46,961 bases of DNA from an uncultured Lachnospiraceae bacterium (GCA_910586005.1 CAJUHG010000013.1:1-46961); one strand, 5' to 3'; shown: positions 8,198 to 17,804, counted from the first letter of the stretch. The notes: generated from the letters alone by a model not told the origin. Program-made: numbers and translations.

Positions 8198-8805
8198 TTT
8201 TTACACTCCTTTATAAACTTTCGTTCTCCAAAAATCACAACTAAAACCGTTTTAAATAAAATGGAAAGATCCAAAAGAATAGAAAATTCTCTGATATATT
8301 TTACATCATATAAAATTCTTTCTTCCCAAGACAAAGCTATATTCCCATTCACTTGGGCAAGCCCAGTCATACCTGGTAGCATATGAAGCCGAAGAAGTTG
8401 AAATTCATTATATTGCTCTACCTGCTCAATTATGGTAGGCCTTGGACCTATTAAACTCATATCTCCTATCAAAACATTTAACAATTGGGGTAATTCATCA
8501 ATTTTTAGTCTTCTTAAAATAGCTCCTGTTCTTGTCATTCTTTCCATATCTTTTGAAAAATCATGTGATCTCTCTGCCTTTTCATCTTCTTTCATCGTTC
8601 GAAACTTCCATATGTAAAATATCTTTTTATCTTTTCCTACTCTTTCTTGTTTAAAAAAAATTTTTCCTGGCATTGTTATTTTTATTAATAACATAGTGAT
8701 TAATAAAATTGGAGATAACACAAAAAGTCCTATCACACTTACAGTTATATCAAATAAACGTTTTATCCTAAGTTCTATTTTTCTTTTCATATCTAAATTT
8801 TCCAT
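8194..8805 (-). CDS. pglC: PglC-type initiating phosphoglycosyl transferase
   Basis: This 203-residue monotopic phosphoglycosyl transferase has one N-terminal re-entrant hydrophobic helix (VSVIGLFVLSPILLITMLLI) and the family core: KQERVGKDKKIFYIWKFRTM, RRLKIDELPQLLNVL with the catalytic Asp-Glu, and IGPRPT. It transfers a sugar-1-phosphate, typically a diNAc-bacillosamine relative, onto undecaprenyl phosphate to start a glycan. PglE-, PglD- and PglF-like genes nearby support a bacillosamine-type substrate. It is about the size of the minimal PglC form, in contrast to the longer WbaP-like enzyme at 39587-40948. No strong ribosome site is seen before ATG 8805; ATG 8790 is an alternative. Confidence 0.88.
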   Translation of the reverse strand: MENLDMKRKIELRIKRLFDITVSVIGLFVLSPILLITMLLIKITMPGKIFFKQERVGKDKKIFYIWKFRTMKEDEKAERSHDFSKDMERMTRTGAILRRLKIDELPQLLNVLIGDMSLIGPRPTIIEQVEQYNEFQLLRLHMLPGMTGLAQVNGNIALSWEERILYDVKYIREFSILLDLSILFKTVLVVIFGERKFIKECKK

Positions 8806-8887
8806 ATAATTATTTTATTTTCTATTCTATTATATTATATCAGATAATGGATAACTCACGCCTCTATAGATGGTGCGCATCTCGCAG

Positions 8888-8910
8888 CAAGAATACCAAT
8901 AGCATTCTTG
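8888..8910 (-). terminator. Short hairpin after the deacetylase gene
   Basis: A 7-bp perfect inverted repeat (CAAGAAT / ATTCTTG) with a 9-base loop begins just after the stop of the PIG-L gene. There is no U-run on the minus strand, so termination would be inefficient. It sits inside a GC-richer patch (about 8850-8890) that otherwise contains no recognisable gene. Confidence 0.35.
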
Positions 8911-8912
8911 AA

Positions 8913-9581
8913 TTATTCTTTTATTTCTCTAACTAATACAAAAGCCTCTGCTGCTGGAACTTTCACCGTACTTCCACGGTACCTTGCCAAAGCCTCCACT
9001 GCTTCTATAGAACGAGGATCTGGAAATTGTGATACTTGTGTACAAAAAAAAAGCAAAGCTTGTTTTTTCTTTTCTAGATAATCACTGATATCTTGATATA
9101 CTGTTGGAATAAATGCATTTACTGTATTAGGAATGTTCCACTCTGTCTCTGACAAAGTCTCATATGCATAAATCGCTTGAACTTTATGCTCATATTTCGG
9201 GCGTACTGCTACCATAACTGCTTCATTTACGATTTGATGATCTTTTTGCATATCTCCCATATGAGGAATATACACTTCTACTGGCTTTATCTCTTGTATC
9301 ACATCTAAAATACTTTTATTTAATTGGCAGCGTTCTACCTCTTCTAACCTAACTGCTGGATATTCTAAAAAATACGTCTTTTTTACACCAAGAAATTGAT
9401 GTGCCTGTATCGTCTCTTCTCTTAATTTTTTCACTATCTCCTTAGAAAATAATGGTTCTTCTCCATGTGTCACCACACAGATATATACTTCATTCCCTTT
9501 TGCAATATTTTTTGCTATGGTTCCACCAACACCTAACACTTCATCATCTGCATGAGGTGCAACAATCAAAATTTTTTTCAT
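8913..9581 (-). CDS. PIG-L/LmbE-family N-deacetylase
   Basis: The 222-residue protein begins with the hallmark PHADDE (residues 9-14), the zinc-binding motif of PIG-L/LmbE deacetylases, and has the second motif with MGDMQKDHQ around residues 108-116. Family members remove N-acetyl groups from GlcNAc-type substrates, often on lipid-linked or nucleotide sugars. Here it lies between a bacillosamine-type acetyltransferase relic and PglC, so it may expose an amine for another substituent such as the formyl group. It has no signal peptide, so it acts in the cytoplasm. The substrate is inferred from neighbours only. Confidence 0.85.
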   Translation of the reverse strand: MKKILIVAPHADDEVLGVGGTIAKNIAKGNEVYICVVTHGEEPLFSKEIVKKLREETIQAHQFLGVKKTYFLEYPAVRLEEVERCQLNKSILDVIQEIKPVEVYIPHMGDMQKDHQIVNEAVMVAVRPKYEHKVQAIYAYETLSETEWNIPNTVNAFIPTVYQDISDYLEKKKQALLFFCTQVSQFPDPRSIEAVEALARYRGSTVKVPAAEAFVLVREIKE

Positions 9582-9635
9582 ATTAGTTTCACTACCTTTA
9601 AATTTTTTTCTACTTTTCTCTTAATTGATTATATC

Positions 9636-10279
9636 CTAAAAACCATCCCTTATTTTCCTTGCAGGTACTCCAACATAGGTACCACTTTCTGTAATATCCT
9701 TAACTACCACCGCTCCTGCTCCTATAATTGTATGTTCTTTTATAACTTTACCCTGAATGATTTTACTTCCTGTTCCAATCTCAGCGTATTTTTTATTATA
9801 ACACAACCAGAAATATTTACCTCAGGGTAAACTGTTACAAAAGATTCCAAAACTACATCATGCCCTACCGTACAAGATAAATTCAAAATCACAAAATCCT
9901 TTAAAATAATATTCACTGTAAGAATATTTCCTGCACAAATAATATTCCCTTCTCCCATACTTAAAAATTGTGACATCTGAACCTCTGGATCAATTAAATT
10001 TGGAAATTGAAATTTACCAATTTGCTTGATTTCTAAAATAATTTTTTCTCTTATCTTTGCTGATCCAATTGCACAAACTACTGCTGTGGTTTTATCATAC
10101 TCTTGTAGTTTTTCTTTTCCACCTAACACTTTATAACCATTAATTGCTGTCCCAACTTCCATTCCATCATCTAGATAACCTTCGATTTGCCAAATGGGTT
10201 CTTTTTGATTAATACGTTCTATTAGCCATTGTACTTCTCGCCCAAATCCCCCTGCACCATATATTAGAATTTTTTTCAT
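9636..10279 (-). pseudogene. pglD: PglD/NeuD-like sugar acetyltransferase, frameshifted
   Basis: The start is ATG 10279 behind GGGGGT. The frame gives the PglD N-terminal Rossmann part (ILIYGAGGFGREV) and the first left-handed beta-helix coils (GHDVVLESFVTVYPEVNISG). At a run of six A (complement of 9789-9794) the frame changes, and the ORF ends after about 20 unrelated residues at 9740. Reading one base over restores the rest: YAEIGTGSKIIQGKVI, IIGAGAVVVKD and VGVPARKIRDGF, ending at TAG 9636. One missing A fully explains this. PglD uses acetyl-CoA to acetylate the 4-amino group of UDP-4-amino sugars. This may be a true mutation, a phase-variable tract or a sequence error. Confidence 0.85.
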
Positions 10280-10281
10280 TT

Positions 10282-11466
10282 CTACCCCCATAATTTTTTC
10301 ACAATACAACAAACCCGTTCTAAATCTTCTTCTGTCATTTTAGTATCACTTGGCATACAAACTCCTTGTTTAAAAATTTGTCCACAGATACTGTTATCTG
10401 CGCCTGTTTCTTCATCTATCACAGACAGTTTTTCCATTTGAGAAATAAAATCGCAATCTGCAAATACTGGTTGTAAATGCATAGGCTTCCAAACAGGTCG
10501 GCTTTCAATATCTGCTTCCCTTAATGCCTCTATCATATCCATAGGCCTTACTTGACACGTCTCCTCCAATTGAATTGCAGTCAGCCAACAATTACTTCTA
10601 GTATCTGATTGTATAGGCATAAAAGATATCCCATCTAAATCCCTTAAATTTCTTTGATAATATTCAAAGATATAACGCTTTTTTTCCACTCGTTTATCTA
10701 ACACTTTTAACTGTCCTCTTCCAATTCCTGCAACAATATTACTCATACGGTAATTATATCCAATTTCTGTGTGCTGATACCAAAGTGCTGGCTCTCTTGC
10801 CTGGGTTGCCCAATACAAGACTTTAGCTGCTTTTTCTGCTGCATCTTCACAGTTTACAAGCAACATTCCTCCACCTGAACTTGTAATAATTTTATTTCCA
10901 TTAAAACTAACAATTCCATAATCCCCAAAAGTCCCAGTATACTTACCATGATAGGTAGAACCCAAACTTTCTGCTGCATCCTCAATCAATGGCACTTGAT
11001 ATTTTTTACAGATTTCTAAAATTTCTTCTATTTGAGCACAGTTGCCATACAAATGTACCAAAAGAACTGCCTTTGGTTTTATTCCTTTTTTCTTATACTT
11101 TTCAAAGGCTAATTCTAATGCTGTTGGACTCATATTCCAAGTTTCTTTGTCACTGTCAATAAATACAGGTACTGCTTTTTCATATAGAATAGGATTAGCA
11201 GTCGCAGAAAAAGTCAGAGATTGGCAAAATACCACATCACTCTGACTTACTCCAACAGCTTTTAAGGCCATATGTATAGCTGCTGTTCCTGCTGAGAGCG
11301 CCACCGCTTTCTCAGTTCCTAATTTCATTGCTAGTTCCTTCTCAAATTCTGTTACATTCTTTCCAAGTGGAGCAATCCAATTAGTGTCAAATGCCTCTTT
11401 GATATATTCTAGCTCATATCCTTCTTCACTCATATGAGGAGAAGCAAGAAAAATATGTTGTTTCAT
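10282..11466 (-). CDS. pglE: PLP-dependent sugar aminotransferase, PglE/DegT family
   Basis: This 394-residue enzyme has the DegT/DnrJ/EryC1 fold, with SAGTAAIHMAL, the PLP-contact ED in LIEDAAESLGS and the Schiff-base lysine in SFNGNKIITSSGGG (about residue 192). PglE-type enzymes add an amine at C4 of the UDP-4-keto-6-deoxy sugar made by a PglF-type dehydratase. That dehydratase lies just upstream (11769-13613), and the acetyltransferase relic follows 2 bases after this stop. GGAG precedes ATG 11466, and a good promoter lies at 11600-11628, so this gene starts its own transcript. Confidence 0.9.
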   Translation of the reverse strand: MKQHIFLASPHMSEEGYELEYIKEAFDTNWIAPLGKNVTEFEKELAMKLGTEKAVALSAGTAAIHMALKAVGVSQSDVVFCQSLTFSATANPILYEKAVPVFIDSDKETWNMSPTALELAFEKYKKKGIKPKAVLLVHLYGNCAQIEEILEICKKYQVPLIEDAAESLGSTYHGKYTGTFGDYGIVSFNGNKIITSSGGGMLLVNCEDAAEKAAKVLYWATQAREPALWYQHTEIGYNYRMSNIVAGIGRGQLKVLDKRVEKKRYIFEYYQRNLRDLDGISFMPIQSDTRSNCWLTAIQLEETCQVRPMDMIEALREADIESRPVWKPMHLQPVFADCDFISQMEKLSVIDEETGADNSICGQIFKQGVCMPSDTKMTEEDLERVCCIVKKLWG

Positions 11467-11599
11467 ATTTACTCCATTCTGTATTTTCTATACAATATTT
11501 ATCACAAGCTGTTGCCTCTCTGATTTCTTATCACCACATTCTTTGATAAAACGACAAAATAAATACTTAGAAAATACAAATATATAAAGATTTTTATCT

Positions 11600-11628
11600 A
11601 TTCTACTATACTTTTACTAAAATTGCAA
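11600..11628 (-). promoter_or_regulatory. Sigma-A-like promoter for the pglE operon
   Basis: On the minus strand, TTGCAA (11628-11623) and TAGAAT (11605-11600) are separated by exactly 17 bases. Placed after a terminator and about 130 bases before pglE, it should drive the block from pglE to the TviC-like gene. Confidence 0.65.
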
Positions 11629-11693
11629 TTTATATTTAAATACAAAAATAAACCAATAACACTATTGATAACATACAATCTTCCAAAAATTAA

Positions 11694-11737
11694 CAAAGTG
11701 TTTTAACCTTTCCATATAGAAAGACTGAAACACTTTG
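11694..11737 (-). terminator. Terminator of the pglF-like gene
   Basis: The outer stem CAAAGTGTTT / AAACACTTTG is a perfect 10 bp, with an inner TTTC/GAAA pairing. On the minus strand it is followed by TTAATTTTT. It lies about 30 bases after the PglF-like stop codon, the expected place. Confidence 0.75.
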
Positions 11738-11768
11738 CCCTATCAAATATAATTTTTTAATAACTTTA

Positions 11769-13613
11769 CTATGGATGATAGGTAGACACAATCTTCTGAA
11801 CCCACTTTCTAATATCTTCTGGTTCCTGTTCCACATAATTTTTTAAATTTTCAAGCTGCATTAGGAAATACTCCTCATTCATTTTAATAGGCTTTCCAAT
11901 ATGTATCAGCTTGTTTTCTGTTTCTTCAAGACCTTCTTCATCCATTAACATTTCCTCATAGAGTTTTTCCCCTGGTCTCAATCCTGTATATTCAATCTGA
12001 ATTTCTTCTGGCCTATGTCCTGACAAAAGAATTAAATTTCTGGCTAAATCCGCAATCTTTACAGGTTCCCCCATATCTAATACAAAAATTTCTCCTCCCT
12101 TTGCATAGGCTCCTGCTTGTAACACCAAGGAAACTGCCTCTGGAATTGTCATAAAATACCGAATAATATCAGGATGTGTTACTGTTATGGGACCTCCCTG
12201 CTCAATTTGTTTTTCAAACAGTGGAATAACGCTTCCATTGCTTCCCAAAACATTTCCAAAACGTACTGCCACAAATTCTGTTTTGGAACGGTTATTATAA
12301 GTCTGTATCAACATTTCACAAATACGTTTGGTGGCTCCCATAATATTTGTGGGATTTACTGCCTTGTCAGTAGAAATCATAACAAAACGCTTGACGCCCC
12401 ATTTATCTGCTGCTTGTACTACTTTCCAAGTACCTAAAACATTGTTTTTTACTGCCTCATTGGGACTATCTTCCATTAATGGTACATGTTTATGAGCTGC
12501 TGCATGATAAACAATATCTGGGCGATATTTCTCAAAAATCAAATCCATACGTTTGGTATTGCGCACAGATGCAATTAATACTGTTAATTTTAAGTTGGGG
12601 TATTTGTGTTTTAATTCATTTTGAATATCATATGTGGTATTTTCATAAATATCTACAATCACTAAGCGTTTGGGATTATGTTCTACTACTTGCCTACAGA
12701 CTTCACTTCCAATAGAGCCTCCTCCACCAGTTACCATAATTGTCTTTCCTGCCACATAATCCAAAATTTCTGTTAAATCCACTTTTACTGGTTCTCTTCC
12801 AAGCAAATCATTTACATCTACTTTTTTTAATTTACTGACATTCACTTCCCCATTTAATAATTGATAAACGCCTGGTAAACGCTTTAATTCACAGCCAGTC
12901 TCTTTACAAATATCCAGAATTTTTTTAATTTCTTTCGCAGGCGCTGATGGAAGTGCAATGATAATCTCATCAATTTTATATTTTTTTACCAAAGCTGGAA
13001 TATCTCTACGACTTCCCGCAACCTTTACTCCATGCAAATAACTTCCCTCTTTGGACTTAGCATCATCTACAATACAAATCACTCGTTTATTCACATTATT
13101 ATTATTTTGTATCTCCCTTACTAACATATGTCCTGCTGCCCCTGCTCCTACCAGTAACACCCTTGAACAGTGTTTTTCTCCCATATTTTGCTTTATAAGT
13201 GTTCGGATACCCCGATAAGAATAACGACTAAAAAATACTAATACTAAAAGTCCACCTCCATACAGAACATAATAGCTTCTTGGCATTCTCATATCAAACA
13301 ACATCATAACAGACATCTGCACTCCTGTAGATAACATGCAGGCAACTGCAATATTAATTAGCTCTGTTGCTCCAGCATAAGTCCAAAGGCTGCTATAAAG
13401 CCGGAAATACCAAAAAATGACAAGCGTTATTCCTATCACAATTACAATATATTGTAGACTTCTAGACAAATATTCTTTTGGAATAGCACTATAATTCCCC
13501 TCAAAGCGAATCACCAATGCTAAAAGGCTTGCTGTTATAATAGCAACTATATCATAAATAAGCAAAATTATTTTTTTTAGTATAAGTTGATTGTTTTTTA
13601 TTAATAATTTCAT
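11769..13613 (-). CDS. pglF: Membrane-bound UDP-HexNAc 4,6-dehydratase, PglF/CapD family
   Basis: This 614-residue protein has about four N-terminal membrane helices (residues 10-130), a first Rossmann-like domain (LLVGAGAAGHMLV near 153) and a second catalytic Rossmann domain (MVTGGGGSIGSEV near 293) with ISTDKAVNPTNIMGATKR. This is the full-length PglF/WbpM/CapD layout. Such enzymes convert UDP-GlcNAc to the UDP-4-keto-6-deoxy sugar, the first step to bacillosamine. I place the start at ATG 13613, with AGGG and GGAGG upstream; the longer frame adds 15 unlikely residues. It is separated from pglE by a terminator and a promoter, so the pathway is split over two transcripts. Confidence 0.88.
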   Translation of the reverse strand: MKLLIKNNQLILKKIILLIYDIVAIITASLLALVIRFEGNYSAIPKEYLSRSLQYIVIVIGITLVIFWYFRLYSSLWTYAGATELINIAVACMLSTGVQMSVMMLFDMRMPRSYYVLYGGGLLVLVFFSRYSYRGIRTLIKQNMGEKHCSRVLLVGAGAAGHMLVREIQNNNNVNKRVICIVDDAKSKEGSYLHGVKVAGSRRDIPALVKKYKIDEIIIALPSAPAKEIKKILDICKETGCELKRLPGVYQLLNGEVNVSKLKKVDVNDLLGREPVKVDLTEILDYVAGKTIMVTGGGGSIGSEVCRQVVEHNPKRLVIVDIYENTTYDIQNELKHKYPNLKLTVLIASVRNTKRMDLIFEKYRPDIVYHAAAHKHVPLMEDSPNEAVKNNVLGTWKVVQAADKWGVKRFVMISTDKAVNPTNIMGATKRICEMLIQTYNNRSKTEFVAVRFGNVLGSNGSVIPLFEKQIEQGGPITVTHPDIIRYFMTIPEAVSLVLQAGAYAKGGEIFVLDMGEPVKIADLARNLILLSGHRPEEIQIEYTGLRPGEKLYEEMLMDEEGLEETENKLIHIGKPIKMNEEYFLMQLENLKNYVEQEPEDIRKWVQKIVSTYHP

Positions 13614-13702
13614 TAAATTTTCCCTTTTCCTCCAATGAAATATTTCACTAATACCCATCCTTATTTTTCATTAAACTGTTACAAAACTTCTAGCAAAACA
13701 GT

Positions 13703-13732
13703 AATATAAAATTTCATTTCCATTAATTGCAA
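13703..13732 (-). promoter_or_regulatory. Possible promoter for the pglF-like gene
   Basis: TTGCAA (13732-13727) and TATATT (13708-13703) are separated by 18 bases on the minus strand, about 90 bases before ATG 13613 and just after the stop of the preceding gene. The spacing is slightly long and the -10 imperfect. Confidence 0.4.
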
Positions 13733-13736
13733 CAAT

Positions 13737-15716
13737 CTATCTTTTTTCAACAAACCAGTAACCAACTCCCAAATAATAACAAACCCACAAAGGAGAACCA
13801 AAAGTCTGTTCTATATTTCCCTTGATACAAAAACAAATAAAAATAATAGTTACCAAAAGCATCCAAAAACTTCCTGAGAATTTTTCTTTTTTTTCTTGTT
13901 GAATTCCTTTTATTCCATTTCCTATCATACATATCTGTAAAGTAATATATGGTACTAATATAAAAATTCCATATCGATAGGCCATTTGAATATAACCACT
14001 ATAAGAAGGAACCTTTTTATTAAATACTCTAATTGCCTGCCCTTTTCCCAAAAGACTCAATTTTCTCAGATAAGCTCTTTGATATACATTAATTTCTATA
14101 CTATCCTTTTGAACAACCCCTTGCATCAAACCTGGCTGAAGTGCTTCAAAAGCCTCCATCATGTCCTGCGGAATATTAGTTATTAATGTCTCTTTTTTAT
14201 AAACTATTTCTGTATCTAGATAAGAAGGAACATATTTGATAGAAATATGTATCAGACAAACTATAAAAAATGCTATTCCTATACAACTAAAACAACTAAG
14301 AAATAATTTTTTCCATCTTTCTCTCCATTCTTTAAAACTAAATAATTCTTTAAAACTAAAAATACCTATCACCAATATCGCTGCAATATATCCAGTAGTA
14401 TTTCCTGCTCGCACAACAAAATACAAAGAAACAGATGCTCCTGTTATATTTATTAAATAATGGATCCACTTTTTTCTCTCCCTTAATAAAACATCTATTT
14501 CTGTTAAAAACACACTTAACATCAAGACAGAATATATAGCAAATTCCTCTGAACTCCTAAAAATTCCATTATATTGTATTGCCAACTTTTTCGCGCGAAA
14601 TACCATACAATATAATACTGCAAAGACAAAATCTATTTCTAATGCCTCCATGATTTCAAATAAAAGAATCGAAGGACTTCTCATTTGATTCCATGTATAA
14701 ATTAGTATTCCACAAGCAAAAAACATAGCATATCCTACAAAATGATAACTAGTCTTAGCTGTTAAATCAGAAATCATAGTTCCAAGCCACAATCCCAGCC
14801 AAGATAACACTAAAGATTTTTCCCATCTCATTGGCTGAAGAGATCTGCCTGTACAAAGTGTACTAATCAATAAGATTATTATACAAAATACTAATATTGT
14901 GTTTTTATAGGAACTAACCTTAAACATCCAACCATTGATATTTGCAAGAGCAAGCAACAAAAAAAGTAAGCAAAACAATCCTGTTCGAAAAATACTCCTT
15001 TTATTTTCGCTTACTCTTCGAAAAATTCCCTTTGCAATATCTTCTATCAAAAGTTTATAAGTATATTGCAGACAAAACATCCATTTATCTACTTCTGTTC
15101 TACTCCAATCCTTTCTTTTTGAAATATTTTTTTTCTTGTATCTTTGAAATAATCCAAATAATATTAGAAAAATTCCATAAGTAAACGCTAATGTCCTTCC
15201 TATTCTCCAAGGTAAAAATGCAGATATTTTCTCTCTTAATTGAATAGATTTCAAAGATAAAAGCTGGCCATTCGCATGATAAGCTCTAATTCCCATACGA
15301 TAAAGAGGCTTATTTTCAGATAAGAAAATAATATTTTCTCCTGGAACTAAAACAACAGGCTGTTCTGCAATCTTTTTTTGATTTTTATTGTAATATACAA
15401 TGTCAACCTGCATAGAAGGCAAACTCATATCATCAATTGTAATAGATAAATAGTTCCATTTTCTCTGACGACCATCTAGCAAAAATTTTTTAAGACTTTT
15501 ATCTCCCTGAATTCGATATCCATCTTCCTGTACATTATAAATCCATGTTTTATTAGATCTTTGTAATTTATTTTGAGGTAAATCATATACATTTCCTGCG
15601 CTGCTAAATTCTTCAAAATTTACCTTTCCCCCAAGATACATCATGGTAATCATAATACAAAAAAGAAACCCTGACAGTAAACAGACAAAAATTTTTAATA
15701 TATATTGTTTTTTCAT
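13737..15716 (-). CDS. Wzy/O-antigen-ligase-like membrane protein, second tandem copy
   Basis: This 659-residue protein has an N-terminal anchor helix, an extracytoplasmic region of about 150 residues that looks beta-rich, then about ten membrane helices with a large loop near residues 520-570. The whole layout parallels the preceding gene (15713-17701). WaaL/Wzy-type enzymes usually keep an H-N pair in this last loop; the upstream paralogue has RPHNAVIAITYRYGI, while this one reads VPSYSGYIQMAYRYGI, so the His is lost. The start ATG 15716 overlaps the upstream TGA (ATGA), showing coupled translation. It may be a polymerase/ligase partner, an enzyme with changed chemistry, or inactive. Confidence 0.6.
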   Translation of the reverse strand: MKKQYILKIFVCLLSGFLFCIMITMMYLGGKVNFEEFSSAGNVYDLPQNKLQRSNKTWIYNVQEDGYRIQGDKSLKKFLLDGRQRKWNYLSITIDDMSLPSMQVDIVYYNKNQKKIAEQPVVLVPGENIIFLSENKPLYRMGIRAYHANGQLLSLKSIQLREKISAFLPWRIGRTLAFTYGIFLILFGLFQRYKKKNISKRKDWSRTEVDKWMFCLQYTYKLLIEDIAKGIFRRVSENKRSIFRTGLFCLLFLLLALANINGWMFKVSSYKNTILVFCIIILLISTLCTGRSLQPMRWEKSLVLSWLGLWLGTMISDLTAKTSYHFVGYAMFFACGILIYTWNQMRSPSILLFEIMEALEIDFVFAVLYCMVFRAKKLAIQYNGIFRSSEEFAIYSVLMLSVFLTEIDVLLRERKKWIHYLINITGASVSLYFVVRAGNTTGYIAAILVIGIFSFKELFSFKEWRERWKKLFLSCFSCIGIAFFIVCLIHISIKYVPSYLDTEIVYKKETLITNIPQDMMEAFEALQPGLMQGVVQKDSIEINVYQRAYLRKLSLLGKGQAIRVFNKKVPSYSGYIQMAYRYGIFILVPYITLQICMIGNGIKGIQQEKKEKFSGSFWMLLVTIIFICFCIKGNIEQTFGSPLWVCYYLGVGYWFVEKR

Positions 15717-17701
15717 TCGCCTTCTGCTTTCCCTTCTGAAAATACAAAGCCAAACATTAAATATAAAATAAACCAAGGAATCCATAAAAAAGGAAGTTCC
15801 ACATTCTCTGAAATTGTCATGATAAGAATGGTTATAAAATATCCCAAAGGCAAAAACTTCATAACATCAGATTTTCTTCTACGATATTTTATGTTTCTCC
15901 AACTATAATACAAACTGTAAAACAAAACCATTACATATGGAATAGTGGCTAAAATTCCATACCGATATGTGATAGCAATAACAGCATTATGAGGTCTTTC
16001 TTTCTTTGCTCTTACAATTGCATCACTCTCATGCCCCCATAAATTCATATCCCTTATATACTCTTTCCAAAAAGTGATTCTTCCAGAAGTCATAGTATCT
16101 AAAGAATCTATATTTTTTATTTTTTCCAAAATACGCTCTTTTGAAGCTGCCTGTACTACCCAGAATGTTCCCTCCTCCTTCTGTAATTGCTCCCGATAAT
16201 TATCATATTCAAACATAATTTCTGATTCTAGAATAAAAGGAACATTTTTCAGCAATAAATTCATACCTCCAAAGACAAACATTATTAATATCGGCAAAAT
16301 TACCATTAATTTTCTGATTAATTTCTTATATTTTTTTCTATTTAAAAATACAAAATACAGCGATACAATAATAGTAAGTATAGATGTAATTAATATTGTA
16401 AAACTTCCCGTTTTCAAAATAAAAAAGAAACTAATAAGAATCTCTATCAAACAAAAAATTTTTTTTATAATCTTACTATTACTTCTTACTTCTTTTTCTA
16501 ATTTTCCAAGAAAACTTGCTAATGCTACTGCTTGAAACATAGCAAATACGGCTGGTGCTTGAGACGCTCCCAAATAACGGTATCCCTCTCGAAGAGGTCG
16601 AAAAAAAATGCAAAAAAAAGTGCTAAACCAAAAAAGAATCTCTATCGCATACACAATATCATATAATAAATACTCTGGCTTTTGCATATTTCCAATCACA
16701 AAATAAAAAAATCCAAACACAAAAATCATGATTGGTGCTTGGGCTGAAAACTCATGTTTTACAAGAGCCTCTGAGAAAAATGCAATTGTCCAAAGTCCAA
16801 ACCAAGCATAACAAATAGGATTCTTCCAATTTAATACCTCTGTTCTTTTTTCTATCGATACTGCTGAAATAAAAAATATACCTATAGAACTTACAATAAT
16901 TGTAATTGGAAAATGAAGCATATAGAGTCTTTTCATATCAAAATAATTCATATAAAATATTAAAAATAACAATAAGGAAACTCTTATACACCTTCTTGTT
17001 CTATGTGAAATTTTCTCTGTTTTATCTAATATTATGATGTTCGCGATATAGCGAAAAAGCAATTGTAGTTTCTTAATATATTTATAAAAATAATTTTCTT
17101 TATTTTTATTCTTTCTTATTTTTTTCCAAAAAAAATAAATACATATGCTAATGACAGTATAAAAAATAAATGCTAATAATGTTCTTATAACAATCATCTT
17201 TCCATTAAATGTAGGAAATTTTTCATAGAATTGCATCTTTTCTATTTCAAAAGATAAGCCTTTTTGATCTTCTATTATAATTCGGAAAGAATTAAAATAC
17301 TCTCCTTTTAAGAGAACCGCATTCAGCCCTTCTTTTAAAGAAACTGTTTCTTCTTGTATCTTTCTCAAATTTTGATAAAATTGAACTTTCCAAGTCATAG
17401 TAGGCTGATTTAAAGATTTCACTTCTATCAAAAACCAATTCCATCTACCCTCTGTTCCATTTATTGGGAAACTCTTAAGTGTAGGCTCTTCCAATTCTTT
17501 GATTAAACATTTTTCATTTTTTTGTAATTGAGGATTCCAGTTTCTAGTGTATTCTGCCTCCATAACATCATAAATTTCACCCACATCAAAAAAATGATCT
17601 AAATTCCAAGTTCCACTAGTCCACATGGCAGAAACACTTAGACTTACTATGACTCCAAAAAAAAACCATATTATTTTTATTTGCAATCTTTCTTTTAGCA
17701 C
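15713..17701 (-). CDS. Wzy/O-antigen-ligase-like membrane protein, first tandem copy
   Basis: The 662-residue protein has one N-terminal helix, an extracytoplasmic domain (about residues 30-165, with paired strands such as WNWFLIEVKS and TMTWKVQFYQ) and about ten membrane helices. The C-terminal loop carries HN in RPHNAVIAITYRYGI (His near 571), a pattern found in O-antigen ligases and repeat-unit polymerases that move glycans from undecaprenyl diphosphate. The start is GTG 17701 with GGAG 6 bases upstream. The N-terminal outer domain is unusual for Wzy/WaaL and is shared with the next gene, so the pair comes from a duplication. Polymerase or ligase activity is inferred. Confidence 0.65.
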   Translation of the reverse strand: MLKERLQIKIIWFFFGVIVSLSVSAMWTSGTWNLDHFFDVGEIYDVMEAEYTRNWNPQLQKNEKCLIKELEEPTLKSFPINGTEGRWNWFLIEVKSLNQPTMTWKVQFYQNLRKIQEETVSLKEGLNAVLLKGEYFNSFRIIIEDQKGLSFEIEKMQFYEKFPTFNGKMIVIRTLLAFIFYTVISICIYFFWKKIRKNKNKENYFYKYIKKLQLLFRYIANIIILDKTEKISHRTRRCIRVSLLLFLIFYMNYFDMKRLYMLHFPITIIVSSIGIFFISAVSIEKRTEVLNWKNPICYAWFGLWTIAFFSEALVKHEFSAQAPIMIFVFGFFYFVIGNMQKPEYLLYDIVYAIEILFWFSTFFCIFFRPLREGYRYLGASQAPAVFAMFQAVALASFLGKLEKEVRSNSKIIKKIFCLIEILISFFFILKTGSFTILITSILTIIVSLYFVFLNRKKYKKLIRKLMVILPILIMFVFGGMNLLLKNVPFILESEIMFEYDNYREQLQKEEGTFWVVQAASKERILEKIKNIDSLDTMTSGRITFWKEYIRDMNLWGHESDAIVRAKKERPHNAVIAITYRYGILATIPYVMVLFYSLYYSWRNIKYRRRKSDVMKFLPLGYFITILIMTISENVELPFLWIPWFILYLMFGFVFSEGKAEGE

Positions 17702-17745
17702 AAAATTCTCCTTTAACTACGTTTAAGAAAAAATAATTTTGAACC

Positions 17746-17781
17746 AGCATAGAAGAGGATTTTTCTATCCTCTTCTATACT
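17746..17781 (-). terminator. Terminator after the PEP mutase gene
   Basis: A 15-bp stem with one G-U pair (arms 17746-17760 and 17767-17781) surrounds a 6-base loop. On the minus strand a T-rich stretch with TTTTTT follows about 10 bases later. It begins 23 bases after the PEP mutase stop and closes the block from the 1413-residue protein gene to PEP mutase. Confidence 0.75.
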
Positions 17782-17804
17782 AACTCAAAACTAATTTTAT
17801 TTCT

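Larger units (their letters stand above)
11467..11768 (-). other. Intergenic region with terminator and promoter
   Basis: This 302-base gap holds, in transcription order, the hairpin terminator of the PglF-like gene (11694-11737) and then the promoter of the PglE operon (11600-11628). A leader of about 130 bases follows. It is strongly A/T-rich, and I see no small gene or riboswitch. Confidence 0.6.
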
